DNA of 64,000 nt from an uncultured Chloroflexales bacterium (GTDB lineage Bacteria > Chloroflexota > Chloroflexia > Chloroflexales > Chloroflexaceae), in NCBI GenBank assembly GCA_937918935.1, contig CAKZSI010000015.1:62001-126000 (forward strand), in the 5' to 3' direction. The position numbers were made by a program, and so were the translations under genes. Shown in pieces: positions 1 to 8,840 of this stretch (within the stretch, counting starts at the first letter, position 1; each line of letters opens with the position of its first letter). The notes below the pieces were generated by a model. That model made no database searches. It saw nothing but the letters and a program-made list of their open reading frames with translations, and was not told the DNA's origin.

Positions 1-2
1 CG

Positions 3-1052
3 GCGTTGTACGCGGCGGGAATGACGCTGGAGGTGCTGGTGCAGATCATCCTGATGCTGGGGGCCATCTGCGTGTTGATGGTTGCCGGCGCGGTGGTGAT
101 CTCGACTCATACCGGCAGTGTGCGCGCAGCAACACTGCTGGCTTCGGGGGTGCTGTTGCCGACGGCGGTGGCGGTGCAGTTGCAGGCGCTACTGTTCATC
201 GCCCGGCGCTATGATGTGCTCTGGTACATGCTGGCGGCCCTGGCGCTGATCGCCCTGGCCTTGATCCGCAGCGGGTTGGCCGGGTTCAACCGCGAGGAGA
301 TCCTTTCGCGGGAGCACGAGGATCTCACTCCGGGGCTGCTGTGGGCGCGCTTCAAGCTCTTCTTTTGCGAACATCAGCCAGCAGGAGTGGCGCCTGCCAG
401 CTACGCCGGGCTGCCCTTCTCGCCACGGCGCTTCTATCGCCAGGAGTTTCCCGCCCTGCTGCGAGAACTGCGCCTGCCGCTGCTCTGCGCGCTGCTGGCC
501 ACGGCTTCCGGCCTGGCCCTGGGCTGGTACTACGGAACCCAGGCACCCCTGCGGCTCCTTGCCCGGCTGCTGGAGGGGCTGGGCGAGACACCGGCGCCAT
601 CACCCGGTCTGGCGCTGGCGATCTTCGCCAACAACCTGCGGGTCTCTCTGCTCTCCAACGTGCTGTCGGCGCTGAGCTTCGGGCTGTTCGCCTTTCTGGT
701 GCCCTTTGTGGCCTTTATCCAGATCGGCTTCGTGACCGGCACGCTCACCGCGCGGGGAGGCACGTGGCTGGCCCTCGGCGCAGATAGTCCGCTGCAGTTT
801 CTGCTGGCCTACGTCCTGCCCCACGGGGTGATCGAGTTGCCGGCCTTCGTGCTGAGCGCCGCGCTGGGCCTGCGCATCGGGGCGGCCCTGCTGGCAAGGC
901 CACAAGGCTTCACCCTGGGCGACAACCTGCTCTGGAGCCTGGCCTCCTTTGCAAAGGTCTGGCTGCTGGTGCTGCTGCCGCTGATTGCCGTTGGGGCCGC
1001 CGTGGAGGGGATGGTTTCACCTCTGCTTGTCTGGAAGCTGTATGGAGGGTGA
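3..1052 (+). CDS. SpoIIM/DUF95-like integral membrane protein, 5'-truncated by the window
   Basis: About 350 residues are visible and the frame stays open to the left edge, so the true start is probably outside the window. The first in-frame candidate, a TTG at position 6, has no visible ribosome site. The protein is strongly hydrophobic. Three helices lie in the first 100 residues, then a charged loop (about 95-150), then a second membrane block from about 155. The second half has the SpoIIM-family (stage II sporulation M, DUF95) pattern: an NN pair before a Gly-rich helix, then PHG-x-IELPA near residue 270. In non-sporulating bacteria these proteins often sit beside RDD or ABC-2 membrane proteins and their role is unknown. 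I infer an envelope membrane protein and do not claim sporulation. Confidence 0.7.
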   Translation, partial: ALYAAGMTLEVLVQIILMLGAICVLMVAGAVVISTHTGSVRAATLLASGVLLPTAVAVQLQALLFIARRYDVLWYMLAALALIALALIRSGLAGFNREEILSREHEDLTPGLLWARFKLFFCEHQPAGVAPASYAGLPFSPRRFYRQEFPALLRELRLPLLCALLATASGLALGWYYGTQAPLRLLARLLEGLGETPAPSPGLALAIFANNLRVSLLSNVLSALSFGLFAFLVPFVAFIQIGFVTGTLTARGGTWLALGADSPLQFLLAYVLPHGVIELPAFVLSAALGLRIGAALLARPQGFTLGDNLLWSLASFAKVWLLVLLPLIAVGAAVEGMVSPLLVWKLYGG

Positions 1053-1142
1053 GGCGCCAGGGATGGGCGGTTCTGGAAGGGCCTTGCCCTTCTAAACCCG
1101 CTCGCCCCGCAGGGCCAGCGGGAAACCTGGTCCGTCCCCGTC

Positions 1143-2105
1143 TCAGCCTGGCAATGACTGGCGCACCTCCAGCCCATACTCACGGGCAACATCGAGCAGC
1201 GCCGCGGCAAGTTCGATCGAGGCGGCGATTTCGTCTTTGTTGATGGAAACGCTCTCGATACACAGGCCGAGGGGGATGTGCTCGGTGTAGGGCTGGTCGA
1301 GCACACGGCGCAGAATGTCACGACAGACGGCGATGGAGCGGCTGAGGGGGGCTTCATCATTCAAGATAGCCGCCGCGGTCGCATCGGGTATGGCAATCCC
1401 CAGCCAGCGAATGAAGGCCATGGTCTGCTCGCGCCCGACCGGAACAAAGTCGAGCAGGATACGCCGGGGCGTCAGGCCGCGCTCGGCGCAGTCGCGGGCA
1501 TAGTCGCTGAGCAGGCGCACGGTGGGTTCGGCATCGTAGACAGCCTGGGAGATGAAGTAACGGCATCCGCGTTCGGTTTTCTGAATGAGCCGCAGGCTCT
1601 CGCTGCGCCAGGCCGAGTGGCGCTCGGCAATGGCGACGCCGCCGAGCACGAAACCCGCGGCGTGGGCGGCGGCAATCTCCGAGGCGCGGCTGAGGGCGAT
1701 GCTGCTACGGGCCAGTTTGGAACTCGACAGCCCCACCAGCGAGAGGTAACGCACCCCGTAGCGTTCGTGGGCCGCGTCGAGCCAGGCGGGCCAGCTCGCT
1801 TCGGTTTCGTTGACAATGCACTTGTAGGTCACGGTGGCCAGACCGGTTAACTCGCGGAGCAGCGCAGCGTAGATCGGCGGTTCAATGGTGGGCAGAAAGG
1901 GGAAGGGACGGGGCTCGGAGGTTCGGGCCGACTCGTCCTGGACGTCGTAGACCACGAGGCCATCGAGCGGCAGTGCGGCGACACGCCCCGCCAGCCGTGT
2001 CGCAGCGAGATGGATACGCTCTGGAGGGCTGCTGGCGCGCGGGGGCGTGGCGCCGTAGAGGAGCACGAGCCGGCGGGGATCGGCGAGGAGGTTTTCGAGG
2101 GCCAT
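1143..2105 (-). CDS. Methylenetetrahydrofolate reductase-like protein
   Basis: A 320-residue protein resembling the MTHFR superfamily, a TIM-barrel flavoprotein that reduces 5,10-methylene-THF to 5-methyl-THF. Supporting segments are an N-terminal strand LVLLYGATPP, the LDGLVVYDVQDE segment, a central GFVLGGVAIAERH (about residue 155) and ISQAVYDAE (about 190), which resembles the ITQ-x-x-YD of MTHFR. An upstream ATG would add 13 residues. I chose the ATG at 2105 because AAAGGA lies about 10 nt before it. The gene stands alone and reads toward the SpoIIM-like gene. It could be a paralog with another reductase function, because MTHFR-like families in Chloroflexota are diverse. Confidence 0.72.
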   Translation of the reverse strand: MALENLLADPRRLVLLYGATPPRASSPPERIHLAATRLAGRVAALPLDGLVVYDVQDESARTSEPRPFPFLPTIEPPIYAALLRELTGLATVTYKCIVNETEASWPAWLDAAHERYGVRYLSLVGLSSSKLARSSIALSRASEIAAAHAAGFVLGGVAIAERHSAWRSESLRLIQKTERGCRYFISQAVYDAEPTVRLLSDYARDCAERGLTPRRILLDFVPVGREQTMAFIRWLGIAIPDATAAAILNDEAPLSRSIAVCRDILRRVLDQPYTEHIPLGLCIESVSINKDEIAASIELAAALLDVAREYGLEVRQSLPG

Positions 2106-2206
2106 TCTGCGTGTTCCTTTGTGTGAAGCAGTGATCTGGCGCAATGTGCAGAGTGTACGCTGCGGGCGGGGGGAATGTCAAGAACCCGGGAATGTGTGGA
2201 AGTGTA

Positions 2207-2282
2207 GAGGTGTGGAGCTGTGGAGCAACAGGAAGGTATGTTGCCTATCGGCTTGACGTCCTGCTCCAGACCTCCACACCTC
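2207..2282. repeat. Intergenic inverted repeat between the MTHFR-like gene and glpX
   Basis: GAGGTGTGGAG (2207-2217) is perfectly complementary to CTCCACACCTC (2272-2282). A second pair nests inside (TGGAGCA at 2221-2227, TGCTCCA at 2262-2268). Both flanking genes are on the minus strand, so the hairpin would lie in the RNA between glpX and the MTHFR-like gene. There is no U-run, so it is not a classical terminator. It may be an RNA-processing or stability element, or a repeat. Confidence 0.5.
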
Positions 2283-2294
2283 CACAACCCCCGG

Positions 2295-3272
2295 TCATGA
2301 CCCCTGCTCCAACAGGTGCTCGGCGAAAATCAGGCGCCGGGTGCGGGTTTCCGAGCGGAGGATGAGCGAGTTGGTGGTGGCCCGGTCACCCTCGAAGCGC
2401 ACACCCTTGAGCAGCAGGCCGTCGGTGATGCCGGTGGTGACGAAGAAGATCTGGTTGCCGCGCACCAGGTCGTCGAGTGAGAAGACACGGCGAGTATCGA
2501 GACCAGCGGCAGCAACTGCGGCGGCCTCTTCGCGGCTTTGAGGGGCCAGGCGCCCCAGCATGCCGCCGCCGAGGGCCTTGATGGCGCAGGCGGCGATCAC
2601 CCCTTCGGCGGCGCCGCCAACACCCATCAGCGCGTCCACCGGACTGTCGTAGGAGGCGGCGAGCACCGCGCCGGATATGTCACCATCGTCGGCGAGCATG
2701 ACCCGGGCCCCGGCAGCGCGGATCTCCTCGATCAGGTCAGCGTGGCGGGGGCGCTCTAGCACAAAGACCGTCAGGTCACGCACCGGCTTATGTTTGGCGC
2801 GGGCAATCAGCCCCAGGGTCCAGGCGGCCGGGGCATCGAGACACTCCGGTACCAGCGCCGGAGCAACGGCGCGGTCAACCACCAGTTTATCCATGTACAC
2901 CGCGGGCGCCGGGTTCCACATCACTCCGCGCACTGAGACGGCGGCCACCGCCACCGCGCCGGGGCGCCCGCGGGCCAGCAGGCGACGCCCGTCAATTGCG
3001 TCAACCACCACGTCCACAGCGATGCCACGCCCGCTACCCACCCGGGCGCCTCCCACCAGCGCCTCGGGCACGACCTCACGGCCCTCCTCTCCGCACACAA
3101 TGCGCCCATCGAACTCCAGGCTGTTGAGAGTAGCGACCATAGCGGCGGTCGCGGCCTGATCGGCCTCTTCGCGCCGCCCGAGGCCCATCCAGCGGGCCGC
3201 GGCCAGCGCCGCCGCCTCAGTGGCCCGCACCAGGTCAAGGCCGGTATTGCGGTTCAGGCGCGGTTCCGACAT
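2295..3272 (-). CDS. glpX: Class II fructose-1,6-bisphosphatase
   Basis: A 325-residue GlpX-type phosphatase that hydrolyses fructose-1,6-bisphosphate to fructose-6-phosphate in gluconeogenesis and autotrophic carbon assimilation, in the cytosol. The family pattern is complete: an N-terminal LVRATEAAALAAARW helix, a metal site region with GEEG (about 61) and DAIDGRRLL (about 92, for the usual DPxDGT), then MGVGGAAEGVIAACA (about 217) and NQIFFVTTGITDG (about 274). It starts at ATG 3272 and overlaps the 3' end of the upstream SulP gene by 38 bp, so the two are probably translated from one message. Family assignment is firm. Confidence 0.93.
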   Translation of the reverse strand: MSEPRLNRNTGLDLVRATEAAALAAARWMGLGRREEADQAATAAMVATLNSLEFDGRIVCGEEGREVVPEALVGGARVGSGRGIAVDVVVDAIDGRRLLARGRPGAVAVAAVSVRGVMWNPAPAVYMDKLVVDRAVAPALVPECLDAPAAWTLGLIARAKHKPVRDLTVFVLERPRHADLIEEIRAAGARVMLADDGDISGAVLAASYDSPVDALMGVGGAAEGVIAACAIKALGGGMLGRLAPQSREEAAAVAAAGLDTRRVFSLDDLVRGNQIFFVTTGITDGLLLKGVRFEGDRATTNSLILRSETRTRRLIFAEHLLEQGS

Positions 3273-5406
3273 CTGTTCCCTCCTCTCCCACTGCGGTCAG
3301 CAGATTTTGCCCCTCCCAGGCCAGCAGGCCGCCCTCCAGCACGGCCAGGTCGTGGTAGCCCCGACCGGCGAGCACGGCCGCCGCGCGGGTGCTGCGGCGC
3401 CCGCTACGGCACACGAGCACCAGCCGCCGGTCGCGCGGCACCGCCTGCGGGTCGCTGAGCAGCGTGGGTAGCGGCACGAGGAGCGAACCGGGAACGCGCC
3501 CGTTGCGGAACTCGCGCGGCTCGCGCACGTCCACCACCAGCGGGGGGGTGGGGCCGTGCATTGCGGCCCACAACTCGCGCGGCGTCACGGTCGGGGCGGG
3601 GCGGGCATCGAGCGGCAGGAGCGGAATGTGAAGCGCGCCATCCCCCGGCAGGGTGCGCCTGGGCAGGTTCTGGCACTCCAGAAAGGCCCGCCGTTCACAC
3701 TCGTATATGCACACTGCCGGGTCGATCACCCGGTAGAAGAGGGTGTCAATGGCCGTATCCTCGTCGAGGATCTGCCGCGGGTCGAGTTGCTCGAAAAATC
3801 CGCTGGCCTGCATTCGCTCCAGTACCGGGCCGCGCACGCGGGTGAAGAACAGCTCGCCGCCCTGTTCGCGGAGTTGCCGGCGCAGGTTTTCGAGCATCCG
3901 GACCCCGCTGATGTCAATGTGCTGCACGCTGTGCATGCGCAGAAGCACAAAGCGCTGGCCAGGCGTGGCGGCAAGAATGGCGTTGAGAGTCTCTTCCACG
4001 TGGTTAACGGCGCCGAAGTACAGATCGCCGAGAATATCAACCACGGCCAGTTGCGGGCACTGCGGACGCCCGGCGTGGGGCTCCCAATGCTTGAACTCCG
4101 CGTCGGGCAAGACGGCGACCACCCGTGGCGCGCTGGTGCGGAGCAGGTAGTAGCCAAGCGACATCAGCACGCCAATGAGAATGGCGAACTGCAACGGCAG
4201 CAGCAGGGTGGCCACCAGGGTCACGCCCATGATCAGCGCGTCGCCGGGATCGCCCCGGCGCAGGCGCTGCATCGTCGGGAGATCGATCATGCTCCAGGCG
4301 GTTACCACCAGGGCGCCGGCCAGCACCGGGCGGGGGAGGTGCGCCAGCAGGGGCGCCAGGAGGAACATCGCCACCAGGATGAACAGGCCCGAGAAGACAT
4401 TGCCGAGGGCCGTTTTCGCACCCGACTGGAAGCTCAGCGCCGAGCGGTTGAAGGAACCGGAGCAGGGATACCCCGAAAAGAACCCGGCGGCGATGTTGGC
4501 CATGCCCTGGCCAACAAACTCCTGGTTACTATCGAGGCGCTGCCGCGAGTGGCTAGCAATGGCCCGAGCGATGGCGACGGCCTCCACCAGACCGATGATG
4601 GCCAGGGCCAGGGCGCCGTTGGCCAGATGGCCGATCAATTCCAGGTTCAGGAGGGGCAAACTGGCCAGGGGTGGTAGGCCGGCGGGCTGGGGGCCGAGCA
4701 CGCTTACCCCCAGAGCTTCAAAGCCAAGCAGATACGAAGCCAGGGCAACGGAGGTCACACCGACCAGCACCGCCGGCACCTGGCGCGTGACCCGCGGCCA
4801 GACGAAGATAATCAGCATCGTGGCCAGGCCCAGCACGAGCGAGGGAAGATGAGCGGCGTCAATCTGCCGCGCCGCGCCGACCAGCGTTTCGAGCAGACCC
4901 GCCGAGGGAGGCAAATCGATCCGCAGGAGCGGTTCAATCTGATTGGAGATGATCAGGATGCCTGCGCCGGCCGTGAAGCCCACCGCGACCGAGTCGGAGA
5001 CGAAATTGACCAGCAACCCCAGGCGCGCCAGGCCGAGCAATACACGGATGCCCCCCGCCATCACCGCGATCAGCCCGGCAGCGGCCATAAACTCGGGCGA
5101 GCCGGGGGCGGCAATTGGCAGCAAGACGGAGAGCGTCACGATTGAAGCGGTATTGGTGGGGCCGCTGTGGAGATGACTGGAGGAACCCCAGAGGGCGCCG
5201 ACGATCGAGGCCACAATCGCTGAATACAACCCCATCACCGGAGGCAAACCGGCTAGCAGCGAGAAGGCCAGAGCCTGAGGAAGCAACACAAGGCCCACCG
5301 TAACCCCGGCGAGCAGATCATCGCGCAGGGCGCCCCGCGGGTAATGCCGCAGCAAGCGGACCGGTTGGCCCAGCAGCAGCGGGACGGCACGGAGGTGGCC
5401 GAACAT
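3235..5406 (-). CDS. SulP-family anion transporter with STAS and C-terminal rhodanese domain
   Basis: A 723-residue fusion. Residues about 20-430 form the SulP membrane domain, with the typical N-terminal DDLLAGVTVGLVLLPQALAF and the GQGMANIAAGFFSGYPCSGSF motif. Residues about 455-560 are a STAS domain (HSVQHIDISGVRMLENLRR). A short Cys segment (IYECERRAFLEC) links to a rhodanese domain at about 620-705 with DVREPREF, the active-site loop CRSGRR (Cys666) and GG-x-x-AW. SulP proteins move sulfate, bicarbonate or other anions; rhodaneses carry persulfide sulfur on the loop cysteine. I infer sulfate or another sulfur oxyanion as substrate, but bicarbonate is possible in an autotroph. Its 3' end overlaps glpX. 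Confidence 0.88.
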   Translation of the reverse strand: MFGHLRAVPLLLGQPVRLLRHYPRGALRDDLLAGVTVGLVLLPQALAFSLLAGLPPVMGLYSAIVASIVGALWGSSSHLHSGPTNTASIVTLSVLLPIAAPGSPEFMAAAGLIAVMAGGIRVLLGLARLGLLVNFVSDSVAVGFTAGAGILIISNQIEPLLRIDLPPSAGLLETLVGAARQIDAAHLPSLVLGLATMLIIFVWPRVTRQVPAVLVGVTSVALASYLLGFEALGVSVLGPQPAGLPPLASLPLLNLELIGHLANGALALAIIGLVEAVAIARAIASHSRQRLDSNQEFVGQGMANIAAGFFSGYPCSGSFNRSALSFQSGAKTALGNVFSGLFILVAMFLLAPLLAHLPRPVLAGALVVTAWSMIDLPTMQRLRRGDPGDALIMGVTLVATLLLPLQFAILIGVLMSLGYYLLRTSAPRVVAVLPDAEFKHWEPHAGRPQCPQLAVVDILGDLYFGAVNHVEETLNAILAATPGQRFVLLRMHSVQHIDISGVRMLENLRRQLREQGGELFFTRVRGPVLERMQASGFFEQLDPRQILDEDTAIDTLFYRVIDPAVCIYECERRAFLECQNLPRRTLPGDGALHIPLLPLDARPAPTVTPRELWAAMHGPTPPLVVDVREPREFRNGRVPGSLLVPLPTLLSDPQAVPRDRRLVLVCRSGRRSTRAAAVLAGRGYHDLAVLEGGLLAWEGQNLLTAVGEEGTDVGTAPEPQYRP

Positions 5407-5527
5407 CGGTCTTCTCGTCTCAAGCGGTCAGGCAGCCGCAGGGGAACGGTACCACCGGCGTGGGGAAGTGTCAAGGGTCGAACGTAGACATGTTGCGTGC
5501 CTCGCCGCGGACTTTCGCGGGTGTGAC

Positions 5528-5668
5528 CCTGCGGTAGTTGCGGAAGCGGGTAATCACCGCGATCTCGAAGCCAGCGATGGCCAGCGAGCGCGCCAGGTCG
5601 TGCAGTCGCGCGGGCGGGTCATCCATCTCGACGAAGGGGGAGAAGTGGGCGAGGAATAGAACAGGCAT
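5528..5668 (-). pseudogene. Remnant of a group 4 glycosyltransferase N-terminus
   Basis: A minus-strand reading frame from ATG 5668 gives MPVLFLAHFSPFVE, then ARLHDLARSLAIAGFEIAVI, then TRFRNY. This is the first beta-alpha-beta unit of a GT-B glycosyltransferase of the WcaI/WbuB type, which usually continues with a P-N-Y-P-x-G segment. Similarity stops after about 47 residues and the frame ends at 5471, so no catalytic part remains. It borders the glycan cluster and probably marks a deleted glycosyltransferase gene. Confidence is moderate because the match is short. Confidence 0.45.
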
Positions 5669-5704
5669 AGGTCTTGCTGCCAGGGAATGAGCGGCGTCAG
5701 ACCA

Positions 5705-5713
5705 TGGTATACT
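5705..5713 (+). promoter_or_regulatory. Candidate extended -10 promoter for the glycan cluster
   Basis: TGGTATACT is an extended -10 (TG-n-TATACT) about 90 bp before the flippase start. No convincing -35 is visible. It is the only promoter-like signal found before the flippase and methyltransferase genes. Confidence 0.35.
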
Positions 5714-5803
5714 GCTGCACTGATCGCCTGGTCCCGCAGGGTGACAGCCCGCTCAAGCGTACTGGTCAGGACACCAGGTTTGAGGTCCAGGTCATCCAAC
5801 TCC

Positions 5804-7129
5804 ATGACCATCCTCGCCATAACCCTCGCCCGCTTCCGCACCGCGTGGCAGCACGCCGGCCTGCGACGTGCAGGCAGCAGCGCCGGCTGGATGCTCGCCG
5901 AACGGCTGGTTCGCCTCGCGGGAGGGGCCTTTGTCGGGATCTGGCTGGCACGCTACCTCGGCCCGGCGGACTTCGGGATCTACAACTTCGCCATTGCCCT
6001 GAGCATTATCGTCACCTCGCTGACGACCCTGGGGCTGGATGGCATTCTGGTGCGCGAGCTGGTGCGCGACCCGGCAGGCGAGGGGCGGCTGCTCGGCAGC
6101 GCCGCGCTGCTGCGCCTGGCAGGCGGCCTGGGGGCCAGTCTGGCGATCGTCGCCCTCGCCACCGGCCTGCGGCCCGATGATCCCGCCGTGGTGGCGCTGA
6201 CGGCGATCATTGGGGTGGCCGGGGTGCTACAGGCTTCCACGGTGGTTGACCTCTGGTTCCGCGCGCGGCTGGCGGCCCGCGACGCGGCCCTGGCCCGCAC
6301 GCTGGCCTGCCTGGCCGCGGTGCTGCTGCGGGTGGGCCTTATCCTGGCCGGCGCGCCGCTGATCGCCTTTGCCTGGGCCTTCGTCGCCGAGGCGCTCCTG
6401 GGCGCCGTGGCAGTCCTGCTGGCCTACGGGCGGCACGGCGGCAACCCGCTGGGCTGGCGCCCGTCGCGGGCCGCGGCACGGGCGCTCCTCGACGATAGCT
6501 GGCCGCTGATCTTCAGCGGGCTGCTGGTCAACCTCTACCTGCGAGTGGATCAGGTGATGCTGGCCCGGTTGCGGGGTGATGTGGAACTGGGCGTCTATTC
6601 CGGGGCGGTGCGTATCGCCGAGGTCTTCCCCATCGTGCCGAACACCATCGTCGCCGCGCTGCTGCCGACGATTGTCGCCGCGCGCGCCGCCGGCCCGCAA
6701 CTCTACGCGCGACGCCTGCGCCAGCTCTACGGCCTGGTTGCCGCCCTGGGCTACGCCTTCGCCCTGCCGGTGACGCTGCTGGCCGGGCCGCTGACCATCC
6801 TGCTGCTGGGTTCGGCCTACGCTGGCGCGGCGCCGTCACTGGTCGCGCTCACCTGGGCCGGCCTGTTCGGGTCGCTGGGGGTGGCGCGCAGCAGCTTCCT
6901 TACCGCCGAAAACTACACCCGGCTGCACCTGGCCACGGTGGCCCTGGGCTGTGTGGCCAACCTCGGGCTGAACTGGTGGCTCATCCCCCCCCTGGGCGGG
7001 TTGGGCGCGGCCATTGCCTCGCTGATCTCCTACTGGCTGGCCGCCCACGGCTCGTGCTTTCTGTTCCCGGCCCTGCGCCCCACCGGGGTGGCCATGGCGC
7101 GGGCGCTCCTGTGGCCGAGGTTCTGGTGA
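5804..7129 (+). CDS. Polysaccharide flippase (Wzx / MATE-like oligosaccharide exporter)
   Basis: A 441-residue membrane protein with 12-14 hydrophobic segments, of the polysaccharide biosynthesis (RfbX/Wzx) family that flips undecaprenyl-linked glycan units across the inner membrane. Family marks are FVGIWLARYLGPADFGIYNF (about 40-60), LGLDGILVRELVRD (about 80), and a charged DSWPLIFSGLLVNLYLRVDQ helix near 235 followed by LGVYSGAVRIAE. I chose the ATG at 5804 because the upstream residues are not family-like. The stop overlaps the next start in a TGATG junction, so the methyltransferase-like gene is translationally coupled. Confidence 0.85.
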   Translation: MTILAITLARFRTAWQHAGLRRAGSSAGWMLAERLVRLAGGAFVGIWLARYLGPADFGIYNFAIALSIIVTSLTTLGLDGILVRELVRDPAGEGRLLGSAALLRLAGGLGASLAIVALATGLRPDDPAVVALTAIIGVAGVLQASTVVDLWFRARLAARDAALARTLACLAAVLLRVGLILAGAPLIAFAWAFVAEALLGAVAVLLAYGRHGGNPLGWRPSRAAARALLDDSWPLIFSGLLVNLYLRVDQVMLARLRGDVELGVYSGAVRIAEVFPIVPNTIVAALLPTIVAARAAGPQLYARRLRQLYGLVAALGYAFALPVTLLAGPLTILLLGSAYAGAAPSLVALTWAGLFGSLGVARSSFLTAENYTRLHLATVALGCVANLGLNWWLIPPLGGLGAAIASLISYWLAAHGSCFLFPALRPTGVAMARALLWPRFW

Positions 7130-7881
7130 TGCTAACCCTGCGTGACAGCCTGGCGCGCCTGCGCTTCGCCTTCCGGCTACTGGCCCTCCCGGGGCAGCGG
7201 CGATACCTGGGCCGCTGGCTCATCTCGTTGCGCCCCGGCTACCTGTTGCGCGCCGGGTTGCCGTGGCTCAACTTCGACGCCATTGATGCCCTCGCGCAAC
7301 TGGAACTCCGGGGGCGGTATGTGTTCGAGTATGGCAGTGGCGGCTCGACAATCTACTGGCTGCGACGGGGGGCCAGGGTGGTCTCCATCGAGCACGACCC
7401 GGCCTGGTACGAGCGGGTGCGCGCGGCGATCCCGCCCGGCGCGCCGCTCGACTACCGGCTGGTTCCGCCGGAACCGGCCCTCCCCGAGCCCGCCGATAGC
7501 GCCGACCCCGCGGCGTACCGCTCAGGTGATCCCGCCTTTGCCGGGCAGAGCTTCGCCCGCTACGCGGCCCAGATTGATACGTTTCCCGAGGCCAGCTTCG
7601 ACCTGGTCCTAGTTGACGGACGCGCGCGCCCGTCGTGTCTTGCCCATGCCGCGCCGCGCGTGCGCCCGGGTGGCATGCTGATCCTCGACAATAGTGATCG
7701 CGCCTACTATACGGCGCGCCTCGGCCCGCTGTTTAACGGCTGGACCGCCACCGTCTATGCCGGGGCCACGCCCGGCGCGCCCGTCTTTACCGAGACGACG
7801 TTCTACATCCGCGGTGACGCTATGACAGGCCTTCCACCCGAAGCCACGGCAGAGAGGACAAGCACTCCCTCAGGTTGTTGA
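7129..7881 (+). CDS. SAM-dependent methyltransferase-like protein (class I fold)
   Basis: A 250-residue cytosolic protein. Residues about 63-100 hold a Rossmann-type start: YVFEYGSGGSTIYWLRRGAR, then VVSIEHDPAWYE with an acidic residue at the end of strand 2. Later FDLVLVDGRARPSC (about 157) and RPGGMLILDNSDRAYY (about 180) fit strands 4 and 5 of class I methyltransferases or related FkbM-like proteins. Substrate unknown; its coupling to the flippase suggests a role in glycan decoration. The last 25 residues look non-conserved. Confidence 0.65.
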   Translation: MLTLRDSLARLRFAFRLLALPGQRRYLGRWLISLRPGYLLRAGLPWLNFDAIDALAQLELRGRYVFEYGSGGSTIYWLRRGARVVSIEHDPAWYERVRAAIPPGAPLDYRLVPPEPALPEPADSADPAAYRSGDPAFAGQSFARYAAQIDTFPEASFDLVLVDGRARPSCLAHAAPRVRPGGMLILDNSDRAYYTARLGPLFNGWTATVYAGATPGAPVFTETTFYIRGDAMTGLPPEATAERTSTPSGC

Positions 7882-8048
7882 AGATGAGGCGCTGCCGCGC
7901 CGCAGTATCCCAGAATCCGGGCACAGCCACATAATCGGGGATGCCCGAGGTGGAGCGTGATGCCGCAGCCCCGGCAACGGCATTGCGAGGCCAGTGGTGT
8001 TCGGAATATACTGTGCCTGGAAGTAGTTCACGGGGAAGGTCAGAAGCC

Positions 8049-8669
8049 ATGGCAGTTGATGCACGTCAGGCCAGACTTCGCATGCATTGGGAAGAGGGCG
8101 ATGAGTCTGTGCTGAGCCTCGATCCCCTCCAGGGACATTGGACCGAAGAACAGTACCTGTTACTGAGCAACCAGACCAATCGTCTGCTGGAGTACACCAA
8201 CGGCTACATCGAGATCCTGCCAATGCCGACCGATAAGCATCAGGCTATTCTTGAATGGCTGTTTCTCGCGCTCAAAACCTTCATTGAGCAACGCGGCGGC
8301 AAGGTTCGGTTTGCGCCTTTGCGGATGCGCGTGCGCGAAGGGATATATCGCGAACCTGATATTCTGCTAGTTCGTGATGCGCGCGATCCGCGGCGCCAGA
8401 ATCGCTTCTGGCTTGGCGCTGATCTGGTGGTCGAAATCATCAGCGAGGACGACCCGGAGCGTGACACCCGGGTTAAGCGAGCGGACTATGCCGGTGCGGG
8501 CATCCCTGAATACTGGATTGTCAACCCGCTTGACCATACTATCACTGTACTCGTACTCGAAGGCGCGGCATACACGGAGCATGGCGTTTTTCGTCGCGGA
8601 GATCGGGCCACATCCAGGCTGCTCGAAGGCTTTACGGTGAGCGTGGACGAGGTGTTTGACGCGGAGTAG
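8049..8669 (+). CDS. Uma2 family (DUF820) putative restriction-fold endonuclease
   Basis: A 206-residue protein of the Uma2/DUF820 family, which has the PD-(D/E)XK nuclease fold and is highly expanded in Chloroflexota and cyanobacteria. Seen: LEYTNGYIEILPMPTDKHQ (about 45-63), the EPDILLVRD strand (about 102), DLVVEIISEDDPERDTRVK (about 124) with catalytic acidic and Lys residues, and IPEYWIVNP (about 152). The ATG at 8049 directly precedes the conserved region. The biological role of the family is unsettled. It interrupts the glycan cluster, which suggests insertion as a mobile single gene. Confidence 0.85.
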   Translation: MAVDARQARLRMHWEEGDESVLSLDPLQGHWTEEQYLLLSNQTNRLLEYTNGYIEILPMPTDKHQAILEWLFLALKTFIEQRGGKVRFAPLRMRVREGIYREPDILLVRDARDPRRQNRFWLGADLVVEIISEDDPERDTRVKRADYAGAGIPEYWIVNPLDHTITVLVLEGAAYTEHGVFRRGDRATSRLLEGFTVSVDEVFDAE

Positions 8670-8696
8670 GTATCGGGCAATGCTCTTGCAGGGCGT

Positions 8697-8715
8697 GGGG
8701 AAACGTGGTTTCCCA
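8697..8715. repeat. Imperfect copy of the GGGGAAACC palindromic repeat
   Basis: The core GGGGAAAC-GT-GGTTTCCCA fills the gap between the Uma2 gene and the next glycosyltransferase. A second short hairpin (GGGGGCTTCGCCCC, about 8764-8777) of the companion repeat follows. Nothing coding is seen in 8670-8840. Confidence 0.6.
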
Positions 8716-8840
8716 TACCCCGTTGTTCCGGTGCAGTGCAGTTCAACACACCGGCACGAGAGAGGGGGCTTCGCCCCGCCGAGCCTCCCCTGAGCAGCGT
8801 CGTTGCAACTCAAACGAAACAGTAACCCGAAACGCCCACC

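Noticed and set aside
7820-8050. Minus-strand open frame of 76 codons between the methyltransferase-like and Uma2 genes
   Set aside because: No recognisable family, no ribosome site, and it overlaps the real gene ends on the other strand.
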